Notes under the pieces: model-generated
Told to the model about the DNA's origin: nothing
The model's input: the letters and a program-made list of their open reading frames with translations, nothing else
The model's database searches: none
Translations under genes and position numbers: made by a program
Assembly: GCA_019118365.1 (NCBI GenBank)
Contig: DWZA01000065.1
Location: forward strand, 1 to 55,931
Length of the DNA stretch: 55,931 nt
Origin: Candidatus Lachnoclostridium stercoravium
Lineage (GTDB): Bacteria; Bacillota; Clostridia; Lachnospirales; Lachnospiraceae
Direction: 5' to 3'
Shown here: in pieces, positions 37,610 to 45,880 of the stretch
How positions within the stretch are numbered: the first letter of the stretch is position 1
Layout: each line of letters opens with the position of its first letter

Positions 37610-38469
37610 TTCCGTATATCCTCCAGCAGCGCCGCGCTGACCCGCATCCCGCCTTTCCCGGTCCCGATCTCCACATCCGGCTTATTGCTCCCGTGAAAAT
37701 CGGAACCGCCTGTAGAGAGCAGGCCGTATTTTAAAGCCAGTTCTCTCAGGCACATGCTTTCATAGGGAGAATTGGAGGAATGGTAGACTTCCAGCCCCTC
37801 CATGCCCAGCCTCTTCAGATAGGAGACAAGTCCGTCCAGTTCATCTTTGGCAAACTTATACTGGAGCGGGTGAGCAAGAGCAGGGAAGGATTTGCAGGAA
37901 GTGAGGATCTCCATAGCCAGCTCCGGCGTGATATGCTCCTTCTTAGGGCAGTACCGGCTGCCGGGGCGCAGATACTCTTTAAAAGCCTCGGACATACTGG
38001 ATACATAACCCTTTTCTAAAAGCACCCTGGCAAAATGCGCTCTTGTGATAACTGTTTCCGGGTTGCCATGCTGAAGCTCTTTTTTTGTGACCGGCATTCC
38101 AGCCTCTGTCAGGTTCCGTATGATCTTCTCATTACGCTCTTCGCGGACCTGCCTCATATGCCCCAGCTCTCTTTCAACGACTGGATGATGGATATCCACA
38201 AACAGGCCCAGGATATGGATCTCCTTATCGTGATATAAAGCAGAAAGCTCGACGCCTGGGATCACTTCCGGCCCGGAGATCTGTTTTGCTGCAGCCAGCG
38301 CTTCCGGGACGCCGTCTACTGTGTCGTGGTCCGTAAGAGCGATAGCGGAAAGTCCTTTGTCTGCCGCCAGTTTCACCACCTGGGACGGGGTGAGGGTTCC
38401 GTCGGAAGCTGTAGAGTGGACGTGCAGATCTATAAAACCACCGCTGGAAAAATGCGAAGAATTTCTCAT
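37597..38469 (-). CDS. PHP-domain phosphoesterase
   Basis: A 290-residue metal-dependent phosphoesterase of the PHP family, in the group that includes 3',5'-nucleoside bisphosphate phosphatases (RNase AM/YciV-like). Metal-binding motifs in order: FIDLHVHSTASDGTLTPSQ, AIALTDHDTVDG, PGVELSA, ARVLLEKGY region, ALAHPLQ, and GGSDFHGSNKPD. ATG preceded by AGGAGG (read on minus strand). The last codons (R-I-I-stop) lie within the inverted-repeat element, so the natural C-terminus may have been replaced or set by its insertion. Exact substrate not certain. Confidence 0.88.
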   Translation of the reverse strand: MRNSSHFSSGGFIDLHVHSTASDGTLTPSQVVKLAADKGLSAIALTDHDTVDGVPEALAAAKQISGPEVIPGVELSALYHDKEIHILGLFVDIHHPVVERELGHMRQVREERNEKIIRNLTEAGMPVTKKELQHGNPETVITRAHFARVLLEKGYVSSMSEAFKEYLRPGSRYCPKKEHITPELAMEILTSCKSFPALAHPLQYKFAKDELDGLVSYLKRLGMEGLEVYHSSNSPYESMCLRELALKYGLLSTGGSDFHGSNKPDVEIGTGKGGMRVSAALLEDIRKRII

Positions 38470-38649
38470 ATAAACCTCCTGTGAAACAGATTAGTAATAA
38501 TTTGATAATATAATATTAACACAGCGAAATGAATAAGTAAAATGTTAAAAAATCTTCATAAAAAACATGAAAATACGTATTTCTTTTTCTAGAAATTGTG
38601 TTATACTCTACGGTGTAGACAAGATAGAGTATAGATAGGTGGATAAAAT

Positions 38650-40509
38650 ATGGGTCAATATGAAAATAAAAACAAAAGCAGGGGAGCTTCCAGAGGCAGC
38701 GCAGGAAGCAGCAGAAGCCGTACCGCCTCTTCCGGTTATTCCGGAGCAAAAAGCAGCAGGGCAAGATCCTCTGCTTCTTCTGCGTCTTCCGGCAGGAAGA
38801 GCAGCTATGAGAGCCTTGGCTCCGTAAGGCGCGGCGGCCAGAGAAACCGGAAGCAGGAACCGAATTACAAGATGATCGCCATCGGCGGAGTCCTCCTGAT
38901 CCTGGTGATCTTCGGGCTGGTGATGATGATGAAAGGGAAGGGAGGAGCGCAGGCGGAATCTTCTTCCGAGGCAGAGACGGAGCTTCAGCAGGAAGTGACG
39001 GTTGACGGCATTACGATCACAGGCATGTCCAGGGAAGACGCGAGAGAGGCGATCCTTTCCCGTTATACCTGGGGCATGAAGGTCACTTATAACGACGAGA
39101 CATACGAAGTGGAGAATCTGATGGGAGAGAAGGTAGACGCCCTGCTCCAGGAGATCTTCACAGGAGAGCCGAAGGAGAATTACAGCCTTGACACTTCAGG
39201 CCTTGAAGAATATGTAGAAAAAGAAGTGGCGAATATTGCGGAGAAGTGGGATAAACCGGCAAAGAACGGTGAGATATCCGAGTTTGACAAGGAATCCAAC
39301 AGCTTTGTGTATTCCCCGGAAGAGCCGGGTATCGCCATTGATCAGGAAAAGCTGAAAGCGGATATCGATGCGGCGATCGAGGCAAAGGATTTCACCGCAG
39401 TGATCGAGGCCCAGGCTGCGGAGGTGGCCCCTGAGATCACTGCCGCCCAGGCGAAGGAAATGTACCAGGTGATCGGCCAGTACAGCACCACGACTACAGC
39501 GAACCGCGACAGAAACACCAACATCCAGCTGGCGTCCGAATGCCTGGAAGGCAAGATCATCCAGCCGGGAGAGACGTTTTCCTTTAACGATACTACCGGC
39601 GAGCGTTCTGAGAGCAAGGGCTACCGCCCCGCAGGCGCTTATGTGAACGGACAGCTGGTTGAAGAGCCAGGCGGCGGCGTATGCCAGGTTTCTTCTACCT
39701 TATATAATGCAGTTATTTTCTCCGGACTGAACACCACGGAGCGCCATGCTCACAGCTATGAGCCTTCCTACGTAACGCCGGGCGAAGACGCCACGGTAAG
39801 CTACGGCGGTCCGGATATGAAATTTGTCAATACATCGGATACAGCCATTGCCATCCGGGCAAAGCTGGAAGGAAGCCTGGGAAGCAGGATGACCCTGACC
39901 ATTTCCATTGTCGGCATCCCGATCCTGGAAGACGGAGTGAAGATCTCCATGCACTCTGAGAAGACCAAAGAACTTCCGCCGCCGGAGCCGGAATACATTG
40001 AAGATCAGACTCTGCCGCCGGGAACGGAAGAAGTGGAAAAGGCCGGGGACAATGGAAGCGTATGGACGACCAATCTGGTGACGACAAAGAACGGCGAAGT
40101 CATCAGCGACGAATTTTTCCACAGCAGCCGCTACAAAGGCCACGCTTCTGTGATCCGCAGAAATACATCAGACGTTCAGATCACTACGTCAGGGGCGGAA
40201 GGCGAGTCCGGTTCTTCTGCAGAGGGAGAAGAGGGCGTAACGACCGTAGAGCCGGTAGAACCGGGAGAGAGCGGAAGCGCTTCTGAAAGCTCCGGTTCCC
40301 CGTCGTCAGACGGAGAGATCATAGAGAGCCAGCCGACGGCGACAGCTCCTGTCCAGGAGCCGACCACATCCGCGCCGTCTTCAGCAGGGCCGTCCGCCGG
40401 TCCGGGAAGCGGGACGGGGCAGACTGTAGCTCCGCCGACAGGCGCATCTTCTGGTGTAGAGCCTTTAAACCCTACCGGAGAGACAGTACCGGCGGGACCT
40501 GGAGTGTAA
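38650..40509 (+). CDS. VanW family envelope protein
   Basis: A 619-residue protein. The N-terminal 70 residues are Ser/Arg/Gly-rich, cytoplasmic and likely disordered; one membrane helix follows (IAIGGVLLILVIFGLVMMM, about 77-95). Outside the membrane come YoaR-like putative peptidoglycan-binding segments (about 110-280) and a VanW domain (about 295-420: GETFSFNDTTGERSESKGYRPAGAYVNGQLVEEPGGGVCQVSSTLYNAV). A Pro/Glu/Ser/Thr-rich tail of about 120 residues follows a G5-like short segment. VanW domains occur in vancomycin clusters but their function is not established; this gene is not evidence of resistance. ATG at 38650 has a weak AGGTGG site. Confidence 0.88.
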   Translation: MGQYENKNKSRGASRGSAGSSRSRTASSGYSGAKSSRARSSASSASSGRKSSYESLGSVRRGGQRNRKQEPNYKMIAIGGVLLILVIFGLVMMMKGKGGAQAESSSEAETELQQEVTVDGITITGMSREDAREAILSRYTWGMKVTYNDETYEVENLMGEKVDALLQEIFTGEPKENYSLDTSGLEEYVEKEVANIAEKWDKPAKNGEISEFDKESNSFVYSPEEPGIAIDQEKLKADIDAAIEAKDFTAVIEAQAAEVAPEITAAQAKEMYQVIGQYSTTTTANRDRNTNIQLASECLEGKIIQPGETFSFNDTTGERSESKGYRPAGAYVNGQLVEEPGGGVCQVSSTLYNAVIFSGLNTTERHAHSYEPSYVTPGEDATVSYGGPDMKFVNTSDTAIAIRAKLEGSLGSRMTLTISIVGIPILEDGVKISMHSEKTKELPPPEPEYIEDQTLPPGTEEVEKAGDNGSVWTTNLVTTKNGEVISDEFFHSSRYKGHASVIRRNTSDVQITTSGAEGESGSSAEGEEGVTTVEPVEPGESGSASESSGSPSSDGEIIESQPTATAPVQEPTTSAPSSAGPSAGPGSGTGQTVAPPTGASSGVEPLNPTGETVPAGPGV

Positions 40510-40620
40510 TGTCCGGGCTTTCCCGGCAATACGAAAGCCGCTGATAAAAGGGACATAGACGGACTATTGAGGATTTTACAGCTTAACCACGAAAGCCGCG
40601 CGATCTTAAGCGGCGCAGGA

Positions 40621-40665
40621 CGCGCTCTGGCGTTCCGGAAAAGACCGGACGCCAGGGCGCGTTTT
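40621..40665 (+). terminator. strong terminator after the VanW-type gene
   Basis: CGCGCTCTGGCGTTCCGG (40621-40638), loop AAAAGA, CCGGACGCCAGGGCGCG (40645-40661), then TTTT. Long GC-rich stem. Confidence 0.85.
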
Positions 40666-40728
40666 GCAGTTAGAACCAATTGTTAACATTGTTCGAAAAA
40701 TAATACGTGAAAATGCTGTTTTATGTCT

Positions 40729-40756
40729 TTGCAAATTGTGAAATTATTGTTATAAT
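40729..40756 (+). promoter_or_regulatory. promoter of pyruvate:ferredoxin oxidoreductase
   Basis: TTGCAA (40729-40734), 16 nt, TATAAT (40751-40756), with start expected near 40763. Confidence 0.7.
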
Positions 40757-40829
40757 ACAATATAGGTCAGTCTCCAACAAGGAGAACAGCTATACAATAT
40801 TCATATATCATTGTAGGAGGATAAAATCA

Positions 40830-43800
40830 ATGGCAAGAAAAATGAAAACCATGGATGGTAACGAAGCTGCTGCTCACGCATCGTATGCGTTTACCGAAGT
40901 AGCTGCTATGTTCCCAATCACTCCTTCTTCTGTTATGCCTGAGCATGTAGATGAGTGGGCAACAGACGGAAGGCTCAATATCTTCGGACGTCCTGTACAG
41001 ATCACAGAGTTACAGTCTGAAGCAGGCGCTGCAGGCGCTGTACATGGCTCTCTGGCAGCAGGTGCTCTGACCGCTACCTATACTGCTTCCCAGGGCCTGT
41101 TACTGATGATCCCGAACCTTTACAAAATCGCTGGTGAACAGCTCCCAGGCGTTATCCATGTATCTGCCCGTGAACTTGCAACACATGCACTTTCCATTTT
41201 CGGCGGACACTCTGATATCTACGCATGCCGTCAGACAGGCTGCGCTATGCTTTGCGAATCCAACGTACAGGAAGTTATGGACCTTACTCCAGTAGCTCAT
41301 CTTTCCGCTATCGAAGGCAAAGTTCCGTTTATCAACTTCTTTGACGGTTTCCGTACATCTCACGAGATCCAGAAGATCGAGACATGGGATTACGACGAGC
41401 TGAAAGAGTTCGTTAACTGGGATGCGATCGCAGAGTTCCGTAAGAGAGCCCTGAATCCGAATCATCCGGTTCAGAGAGGTTCTGCTCAGAACCCTGACAT
41501 CTTCATGCAGGCAAGAGAAGCTTGCAATCCGTTCTACGATGCACTTCCGGCAGTTGTTGAGAAGTACATGGACAAGATCAATGCAAAGATCGGTACAGAT
41601 TACAAGCTGTTCAACTACTACGGCGATCCGGAAGCTGAGCACGTTATCGTTGCTATGGGTTCCGTATGCGACACCATCGAAGAGACGATCGACTACTTAA
41701 GAGCAAAAGGCCAGAAGGTCGGCGTTGTTAAGGTTCGTCTGTACAGACCATTCGTTGCTGAGAAGCTGGTTGAGGCTATTCCTGCAACAACCAAGTACAT
41801 CTCCGTATTAGACAGAACAAAAGAGCCAGGATCCATCGGCGAACCGCTGTTCCTTGATGTAGTTGCTGCATTAAAGGGAAGCCAGTTCGAGACTACTCCT
41901 GTATTCTCCGGACGTTACGGCTACGGCTCCAAGGATACCACACCGGCTCAGATCGTTGCTGTATACAACAATACAGACAAGAAGAGATTCACCATCGGCA
42001 TCGTTGATGATGTAACCCATACATCCCTTGAAGTTGGCGCTCCTCTGGTTACAACTCCAGAAGGAACAATCAACTGCAAGTTCTGGGGACTTGGCGCAGA
42101 CGGTACTGTAGGCGCAAACAAGAACTCCATTAAGATCATTGGCGACAACACCGACATGTATGCTCAGGCATATTTTGATTACGACTCCAAGAAGTCCGGC
42201 GGTGTTACGATGTCCCACTTACGTTTCGGACATTCCAAGATCAAATCCACATACCTGATCAAGCAGGCTAATTTCGTTGCTTGCCACAATCCTGCATACG
42301 TACGTAAGTACAACATGGTTCAGGAGCTGGTAGACGGCGGCACATTCCTGTTAAACTGCCCATGGTCCGCAGAAGAGCTGGATCAGCATTTACCAGGACA
42401 GATGAAGAAATTCATCGCTGACCACAACATCAAGTTCTACACCATCGACGGCGTTAAGATCGGTATCGAGACAGGCATGGGCCCGACACGTATCAACACC
42501 ATCCTTCAGTCCGCATTCTTCAAGCTGGCTAAGATCATTCCGGAAGAGAAAGCGATCGAGCTGATGAAGGCTGCTGCAAAGGCAACATACGGACGTAAGG
42601 GCGAGGACGTTGTTCAGAAGAACTGGGCAGCGATCGACGCAGGCGCTAAGCAGGTAGTAGAGGTTCAGGTTCCTGAATCCTGGAAGAACTGCGAAGATGA
42701 AGGCCTTGACATGGTTCATGTTGAGGAAGGCAGAGAGGATGTTAAGGAATTCGTTAACAACATCCAGGCTAAGGTTAACGCTCAGGAAGGCTACTCCTTA
42801 CCAGTATCTGCATTCAAAGATTATATCGACGGTACGACACCAGTTGGTTCCGCTGCATATGAGAAGCGCGGTATCGCTGTAAACGTTCCGGTTTGGAATC
42901 CAGACAACTGTATCCAGTGTAACTTCTGCTCTTATGTATGTCCGCACGCAGTTATCCGTCCGGTAGTTATGAACGAGGAAGAGGCAGCTGCAGCTCCGGC
43001 TAACATGAAGAAGGTTCCGATGACAGGTATGCCAGGATTATACTTCTCCATGACGATCTCCGCGCTTGACTGTACAGGCTGCGGTTCCTGTGCAAATATC
43101 TGCCCAGGAAAGAAGGGCGAGAAGGCTCTTACTATGGATCTGCTTTCCAAGAACCTGGACGAGCAGCCAGTATTCGACTTCGGCCAGAAGGTTGCTGACA
43201 AGCCAGAAGTTCTTGCTAAGTTCAAAGAGACAACCGTTAAGGGAAGCCAGTTCAAACAGCCTCTGTTTGAGTTCTCCGGCGCATGCGCAGGCTGCGGCGA
43301 GACACCTTACGCAAAACTGATCACACAGTTATTCGGTGAGAGAATGTACATTGCAAACGCAACTGGATGCTCCTCCATCTGGGGCAACTCTTCACCATCC
43401 ACACCATACACAGTAAACAAGAGAGGACAGGGTCCTGCATGGGATAACTCCTTATTCGAGGACAACGCCGAGTTTGGTTACGGTATGGTTCTGGCAAACA
43501 ACGCATTAAGAGACTGGTTAAAGGACAAAGTAACAGCTGTTTACGAGTCTGACAAGTCTTCTGATGAAGTTAAGGCAGCCTGCAAAGAATGGCTTGACAC
43601 ATTCTCCATCGGCTCCAAGAACGGCGCAGCTACAGATAAACTGGTAGCAGCTCTGGAAGGCATTGACTGCCCAACCTGCAAGGAGATCCTTGACAACAAA
43701 GACTTCCTGGCTAAGAAGTCCCAGTGGATCTTCGGCGGCGACGGATGGGCTTATGATATCGGTTTCGGCGGACTTGACCACGTACTGGCAAGCGGACAGG

Positions 43801-44378
43801 ATCTGAACATCATGGTATTCGATACCGAAGTTTACTCCAACACAGGCGGACAGGCTTCCAAGTCTACACAGACAGGCGCTGTTGCACAGTTCGCTGCAGG
43901 CGGTAAAGAGATCAAGAAGAAAGACCTTGCAGGCATCGCTATGACATACGGATACGTATACGTAGCAATGATCTCCATGGGCGCTGACTACAACCAGACT
44001 GTAAAGGCTATTTCCGAGGCAGAGGCTTATCCGGGACCATCCCTGATCATCGCTTATGCTCCATGTATCAACCATGGTATCAAAGTTGGTATGAGCAAGT
44101 CTCAGGATGAGGAGAAGAAGGCTGTAGAGACAGGCTACTGGCATCTGTTCCGCTACAACCCAGCTCTCAAGGCTGAAGGAAAGAATCCATACAGCTTAGA
44201 CAGCAAGGCTCCTACAGCTGACTACAAAGACTTCTTAAAGGGCGAGGTTCGTTACACATCCCTGGCTCTGAAGAATCCGGGAAGAGCAGACAGACTGTTC
44301 GAGGAAGCTGCTAAGAATGCTAAGGAAAGATACAGATATCTGACAAGACTGACTGACCTGTACAAAGTAGAGGACTGA
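40830..44378 (+). CDS. nifJ: pyruvate:ferredoxin (flavodoxin) oxidoreductase
   Basis: A 1182-residue single-chain PFOR; oxidises pyruvate to acetyl-CoA and CO2 and reduces ferredoxin, the central energy step in anaerobic clostridia. Order of domains: pyrimidine-binding (MARKMKTMDGNEAAAHASYAF), transketolase C-like, gamma domain (FWGLGADGTVGANKNSIKIIG), two 4Fe-4S ferredoxin clusters (CIQCNFCSYVCPHAV; CTGCGSCANICP), a proximal cluster region (CAGCGETPYAKLI), and the TPP site GDGWAYDIGFGGLDHVLA with NTGGQASKST. The ATG at 40830 has AGGAGG. Codon use is strongly biased (many GTT, GCT, AAG), as in highly expressed genes, and differs from its neighbours. Confidence 0.97.
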   Translation: MARKMKTMDGNEAAAHASYAFTEVAAMFPITPSSVMPEHVDEWATDGRLNIFGRPVQITELQSEAGAAGAVHGSLAAGALTATYTASQGLLLMIPNLYKIAGEQLPGVIHVSARELATHALSIFGGHSDIYACRQTGCAMLCESNVQEVMDLTPVAHLSAIEGKVPFINFFDGFRTSHEIQKIETWDYDELKEFVNWDAIAEFRKRALNPNHPVQRGSAQNPDIFMQAREACNPFYDALPAVVEKYMDKINAKIGTDYKLFNYYGDPEAEHVIVAMGSVCDTIEETIDYLRAKGQKVGVVKVRLYRPFVAEKLVEAIPATTKYISVLDRTKEPGSIGEPLFLDVVAALKGSQFETTPVFSGRYGYGSKDTTPAQIVAVYNNTDKKRFTIGIVDDVTHTSLEVGAPLVTTPEGTINCKFWGLGADGTVGANKNSIKIIGDNTDMYAQAYFDYDSKKSGGVTMSHLRFGHSKIKSTYLIKQANFVACHNPAYVRKYNMVQELVDGGTFLLNCPWSAEELDQHLPGQMKKFIADHNIKFYTIDGVKIGIETGMGPTRINTILQSAFFKLAKIIPEEKAIELMKAAAKATYGRKGEDVVQKNWAAIDAGAKQVVEVQVPESWKNCEDEGLDMVHVEEGREDVKEFVNNIQAKVNAQEGYSLPVSAFKDYIDGTTPVGSAAYEKRGIAVNVPVWNPDNCIQCNFCSYVCPHAVIRPVVMNEEEAAAAPANMKKVPMTGMPGLYFSMTISALDCTGCGSCANICPGKKGEKALTMDLLSKNLDEQPVFDFGQKVADKPEVLAKFKETTVKGSQFKQPLFEFSGACAGCGETPYAKLITQLFGERMYIANATGCSSIWGNSSPSTPYTVNKRGQGPAWDNSLFEDNAEFGYGMVLANNALRDWLKDKVTAVYESDKSSDEVKAACKEWLDTFSIGSKNGAATDKLVAALEGIDCPTCKEILDNKDFLAKKSQWIFGGDGWAYDIGFGGLDHVLASGQDLNIMVFDTEVYSNTGGQASKSTQTGAVAQFAAGGKEIKKKDLAGIAMTYGYVYVAMISMGADYNQTVKAISEAEAYPGPSLIIAYAPCINHGIKVGMSKSQDEEKKAVETGYWHLFRYNPALKAEGKNPYSLDSKAPTADYKDFLKGEVRYTSLALKNPGRADRLFEEAAKNAKERYRYLTRLTDLYKVED

Positions 44379-44416
44379 TCCTCGTTATGAATATCGTATA
44401 GTTCTTTGAAGAACAG

Positions 44417-44458
44417 GGGATCCGCTCACCGCGTATGCGGCGGGCGGGTCCCTTTTTT
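44417..44458 (+). terminator. PFOR terminator
   Basis: GGGATCCGCTCACCGC (44417-44432) pairs, with two G-U pairs and one mismatch, with 44437-44452 around the loop GTAT, followed by six T. A weaker CAGGAAAG/CTTTCCTG pair lies downstream (about 44470-44514). Confidence 0.85.
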
Positions 44459-44635
44459 CTTGATTTCACCAGGAAAGATCGCAACGCATTAAAATTAAAG
44501 GCGCGCCTTTCCTGTGAGATATAAGATCCAGAGAAACGTGCAGGAGTGCGTTTTGACGGATCAGCCCCTCCCTAAATGCATATCAGAAGAATCGCAAAAG
44601 TCTGTTTTGGAATTGTTAGATCAAGGAGGAAGGCT

Positions 44636-45475
44636 ATGGATAATCATGTAATTACAGAAACAGACTTGGAAAATTACAGGAATTATCTTTTGAGATGCGA
44701 GAAAAGGAAGCTTACGATTGAAAAATATATTAGAGATCTCCGGAAATTGAATGAATTTTTGGGGGACAGGGAGATTACAAAAGAATCACTGATTGACTAT
44801 AAAAAGTATCTGATCGACAATTATAGCGTCAGCAGCATCAATTCCATGCTGTCAGCTGTAAACAGCTATATGGAATATGCCGGCTGGACCTGCTATAAGG
44901 TAAAGGCATTAAAATCGCAAAGAAAAGTTTACTGCCCGAAGGAAAAGGAGCTTACTAAAGAAGAGTATTTCCGCCTGGTAGATACGGCGAGGAAAAAACA
45001 CAGAGAACGGATTGGCCTGATCATACAGACGATCTGCAGCACCGGGATCCGCATAAGCGAGCTGGATTACGTCACTGTGGAAGCCGCCGAAAAGGGGGAG
45101 ATCACCGTGGAGTGCAAAGGAAAATACCGGCAGGTATTTATGCCGAAAAAACTCCAGGAGTACCTGATCCAGTACATACGGCAGCAAAACATTGGAGACG
45201 GACGTATATTTGTCACAAAAAGTGGGACTCGCATGAACCGGAGCAATATCTGGAAAGAGATGAAAGCTCTCTGCAGAGAGGCCAGAGTTCCGGAAAGCAA
45301 AGTGTTTCCTCATAATCTGCGCCATTTGTTTGCCAGGACCTATTATACCATGGAGAAAGACATTGCGAAGCTGGCGGATCTTTTAGGGCACAGCAGCATT
45401 GACACAACAAGGATATATATTATGACGTCTGGGGAAGAACACAGAAGGCAGATTGAAGAAATGAAGCTTGTATGA
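44636..45475 (+). CDS. tyrosine recombinase (site-specific invertase of the adjacent switch)
   Basis: A 279-residue XerC/D-like integrase. N-terminal SAM-like DNA-binding domain (about 1-95), catalytic domain after it. All active-site residues can be placed: Arg139 (STGIRISEL), Lys161 or 163 (ECKGKYRQV), His226 and Arg229 (HNLRHLFA), His252 (LGHSSIDTT) and the nucleophile Tyr261 (TRIYIMTS). ATG at 44636 has AAGGAGGA. Its stop lies 15 nt before a perfect 24-bp inverted repeat whose partner is 165 nt further on. Such single recombinases beside capsule operons flip promoters in several gut bacteria; that this one acts on these repeats is a strong inference from position. Confidence 0.92.
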   Translation: MDNHVITETDLENYRNYLLRCEKRKLTIEKYIRDLRKLNEFLGDREITKESLIDYKKYLIDNYSVSSINSMLSAVNSYMEYAGWTCYKVKALKSQRKVYCPKEKELTKEEYFRLVDTARKKHRERIGLIIQTICSTGIRISELDYVTVEAAEKGEITVECKGKYRQVFMPKKLQEYLIQYIRQQNIGDGRIFVTKSGTRMNRSNIWKEMKALCREARVPESKVFPHNLRHLFARTYYTMEKDIAKLADLLGHSSIDTTRIYIMTSGEEHRRQIEEMKLV

Positions 45476-45489
45476 TAAGTGTAAAAAGA

Positions 45490-45513
45490 ACAACATAATG
45501 TTTATTATGTTGT
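45490..45513 (+). repeat. left recombination site (IR-L, 24 bp)
   Basis: Arm ACAACATAAT, core GTTT, then the arm's reverse complement. Identical, in inverted orientation, to 45678-45701. The internal dyad with a small asymmetric core is the build expected of a tyrosine recombinase crossover site. Confidence 0.9.
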
Positions 45514-45545
45514 GAAAAATGCCGGAAATCGAAAAAATGTATGAA

Positions 45546-45574
45546 ATTATATGCAGTTTAAATGGGATTTTTAA
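45546..45574 (-). promoter_or_regulatory. weaker divergent promoter inside the invertible segment
   Basis: On the minus strand: TTAAAA (45574-45569), 17 nt, TATAAT (45551-45546). In the present orientation it reads toward the recombinase 3' end; after inversion it would face the polysaccharide operon. Confidence 0.45.
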
Positions 45575-45585
45575 CGTTATTCGGC

Positions 45586-45614
45586 TTGAAATATTTAAAC
45601 ATTAATGTTATGAT
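45586..45614 (+). promoter_or_regulatory. polysaccharide operon promoter inside the invertible segment
   Basis: TTGAAA (45586-45591), exactly 17 nt, TATGAT (45609-45614). The start of transcription is expected near 45621, so the message passes through IR-R, the G tract and a terminator-like hairpin before the first gene at 45881. Confidence 0.75.
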
Positions 45615-45677
45615 ATGGAAAATGATTTGAAAAGTCGTTTTGGAAAGATAAATAAAAGATAATATGACAACGCGGGT

Positions 45678-45701
45678 ACAACATAATAAACATTATGTTG
45701 T
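45678..45701 (-). repeat. right recombination site (IR-R, 24 bp)
   Basis: Exact reverse complement of 45490-45513 (core here reads AAAC). Identity stops sharply at both ends on both sides, so the 24 bp are the conserved unit. Confidence 0.9.
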
Positions 45702-45736
45702 AATGACAGAATGAGCTCTGTAATGCGAAAATTTTA

Positions 45737-45770
45737 GGGGGGGGGGTATTTCGCTTACCCCTTTTCTTTT
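45737..45770 (+). terminator. G10 tract and terminator-like hairpin in the polysaccharide leader
   Basis: A run of ten G (45737-45746) runs into the stem GGGGTA (45743-45748) / TACCCC (45756-45761), followed by TTTTCTTTT (45762-45770). It lies between the promoter and the first gene. GCGAAA (45725-45730) could instead pair with TTTCGC (45749-45754). Read-through would be required for operon expression. Confidence 0.65.
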
Positions 45771-45880
45771 GCAGACTTTATTTAGACGCAAAGATCCCTT
45801 TTTCGCGTAAGCAGAGCAGTATAAGGCCGCGCCAGGCAATGCAGGCGGGCTTTGTACAGCAGTAAAGGGGGGAGTTTGTT

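Larger units (their letters stand above)
40510..40829 (+). other. gene-free stretch between vanW-like gene and pyruvate oxidoreductase
   Basis: It contains the vanW-like terminator (40621-40665) and the promoter of the oxidoreductase (40729-40756), plus a 70-nt leader with AGGAGG. No gene is seen. Confidence 0.7.
45490..45701. mobile_element. invertible promoter segment (phase-variation switch)
   Basis: A 212-bp segment bounded by perfect 24-bp inverted repeats, located between the recombinase and the polysaccharide operon. It carries no gene, but has a plus-strand promoter TTGAAA-17-TATGAT aimed at the operon and a weaker minus-strand TTAAAA-17-TATAAT. The orientation in this sequence is ON for the stronger promoter. 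Inversion would point that promoter back into the recombinase 3' end and present the weaker one to the operon. The layout 45476-45880 otherwise has no gene. Confidence 0.85.

Noticed and set aside
38650..40509. Vancomycin resistance gene because of the VanW domain
   Set aside because: VanW domains are widespread in clostridial envelope proteins; no vanA/vanB ligase, vanH, vanX or vanRS is present.
44636..45475. Prophage or integrative element integrase
   Set aside because: No attachment-site tRNA, excisionase or phage genes nearby; the matched inverted repeats right after it fit a promoter invertase better.
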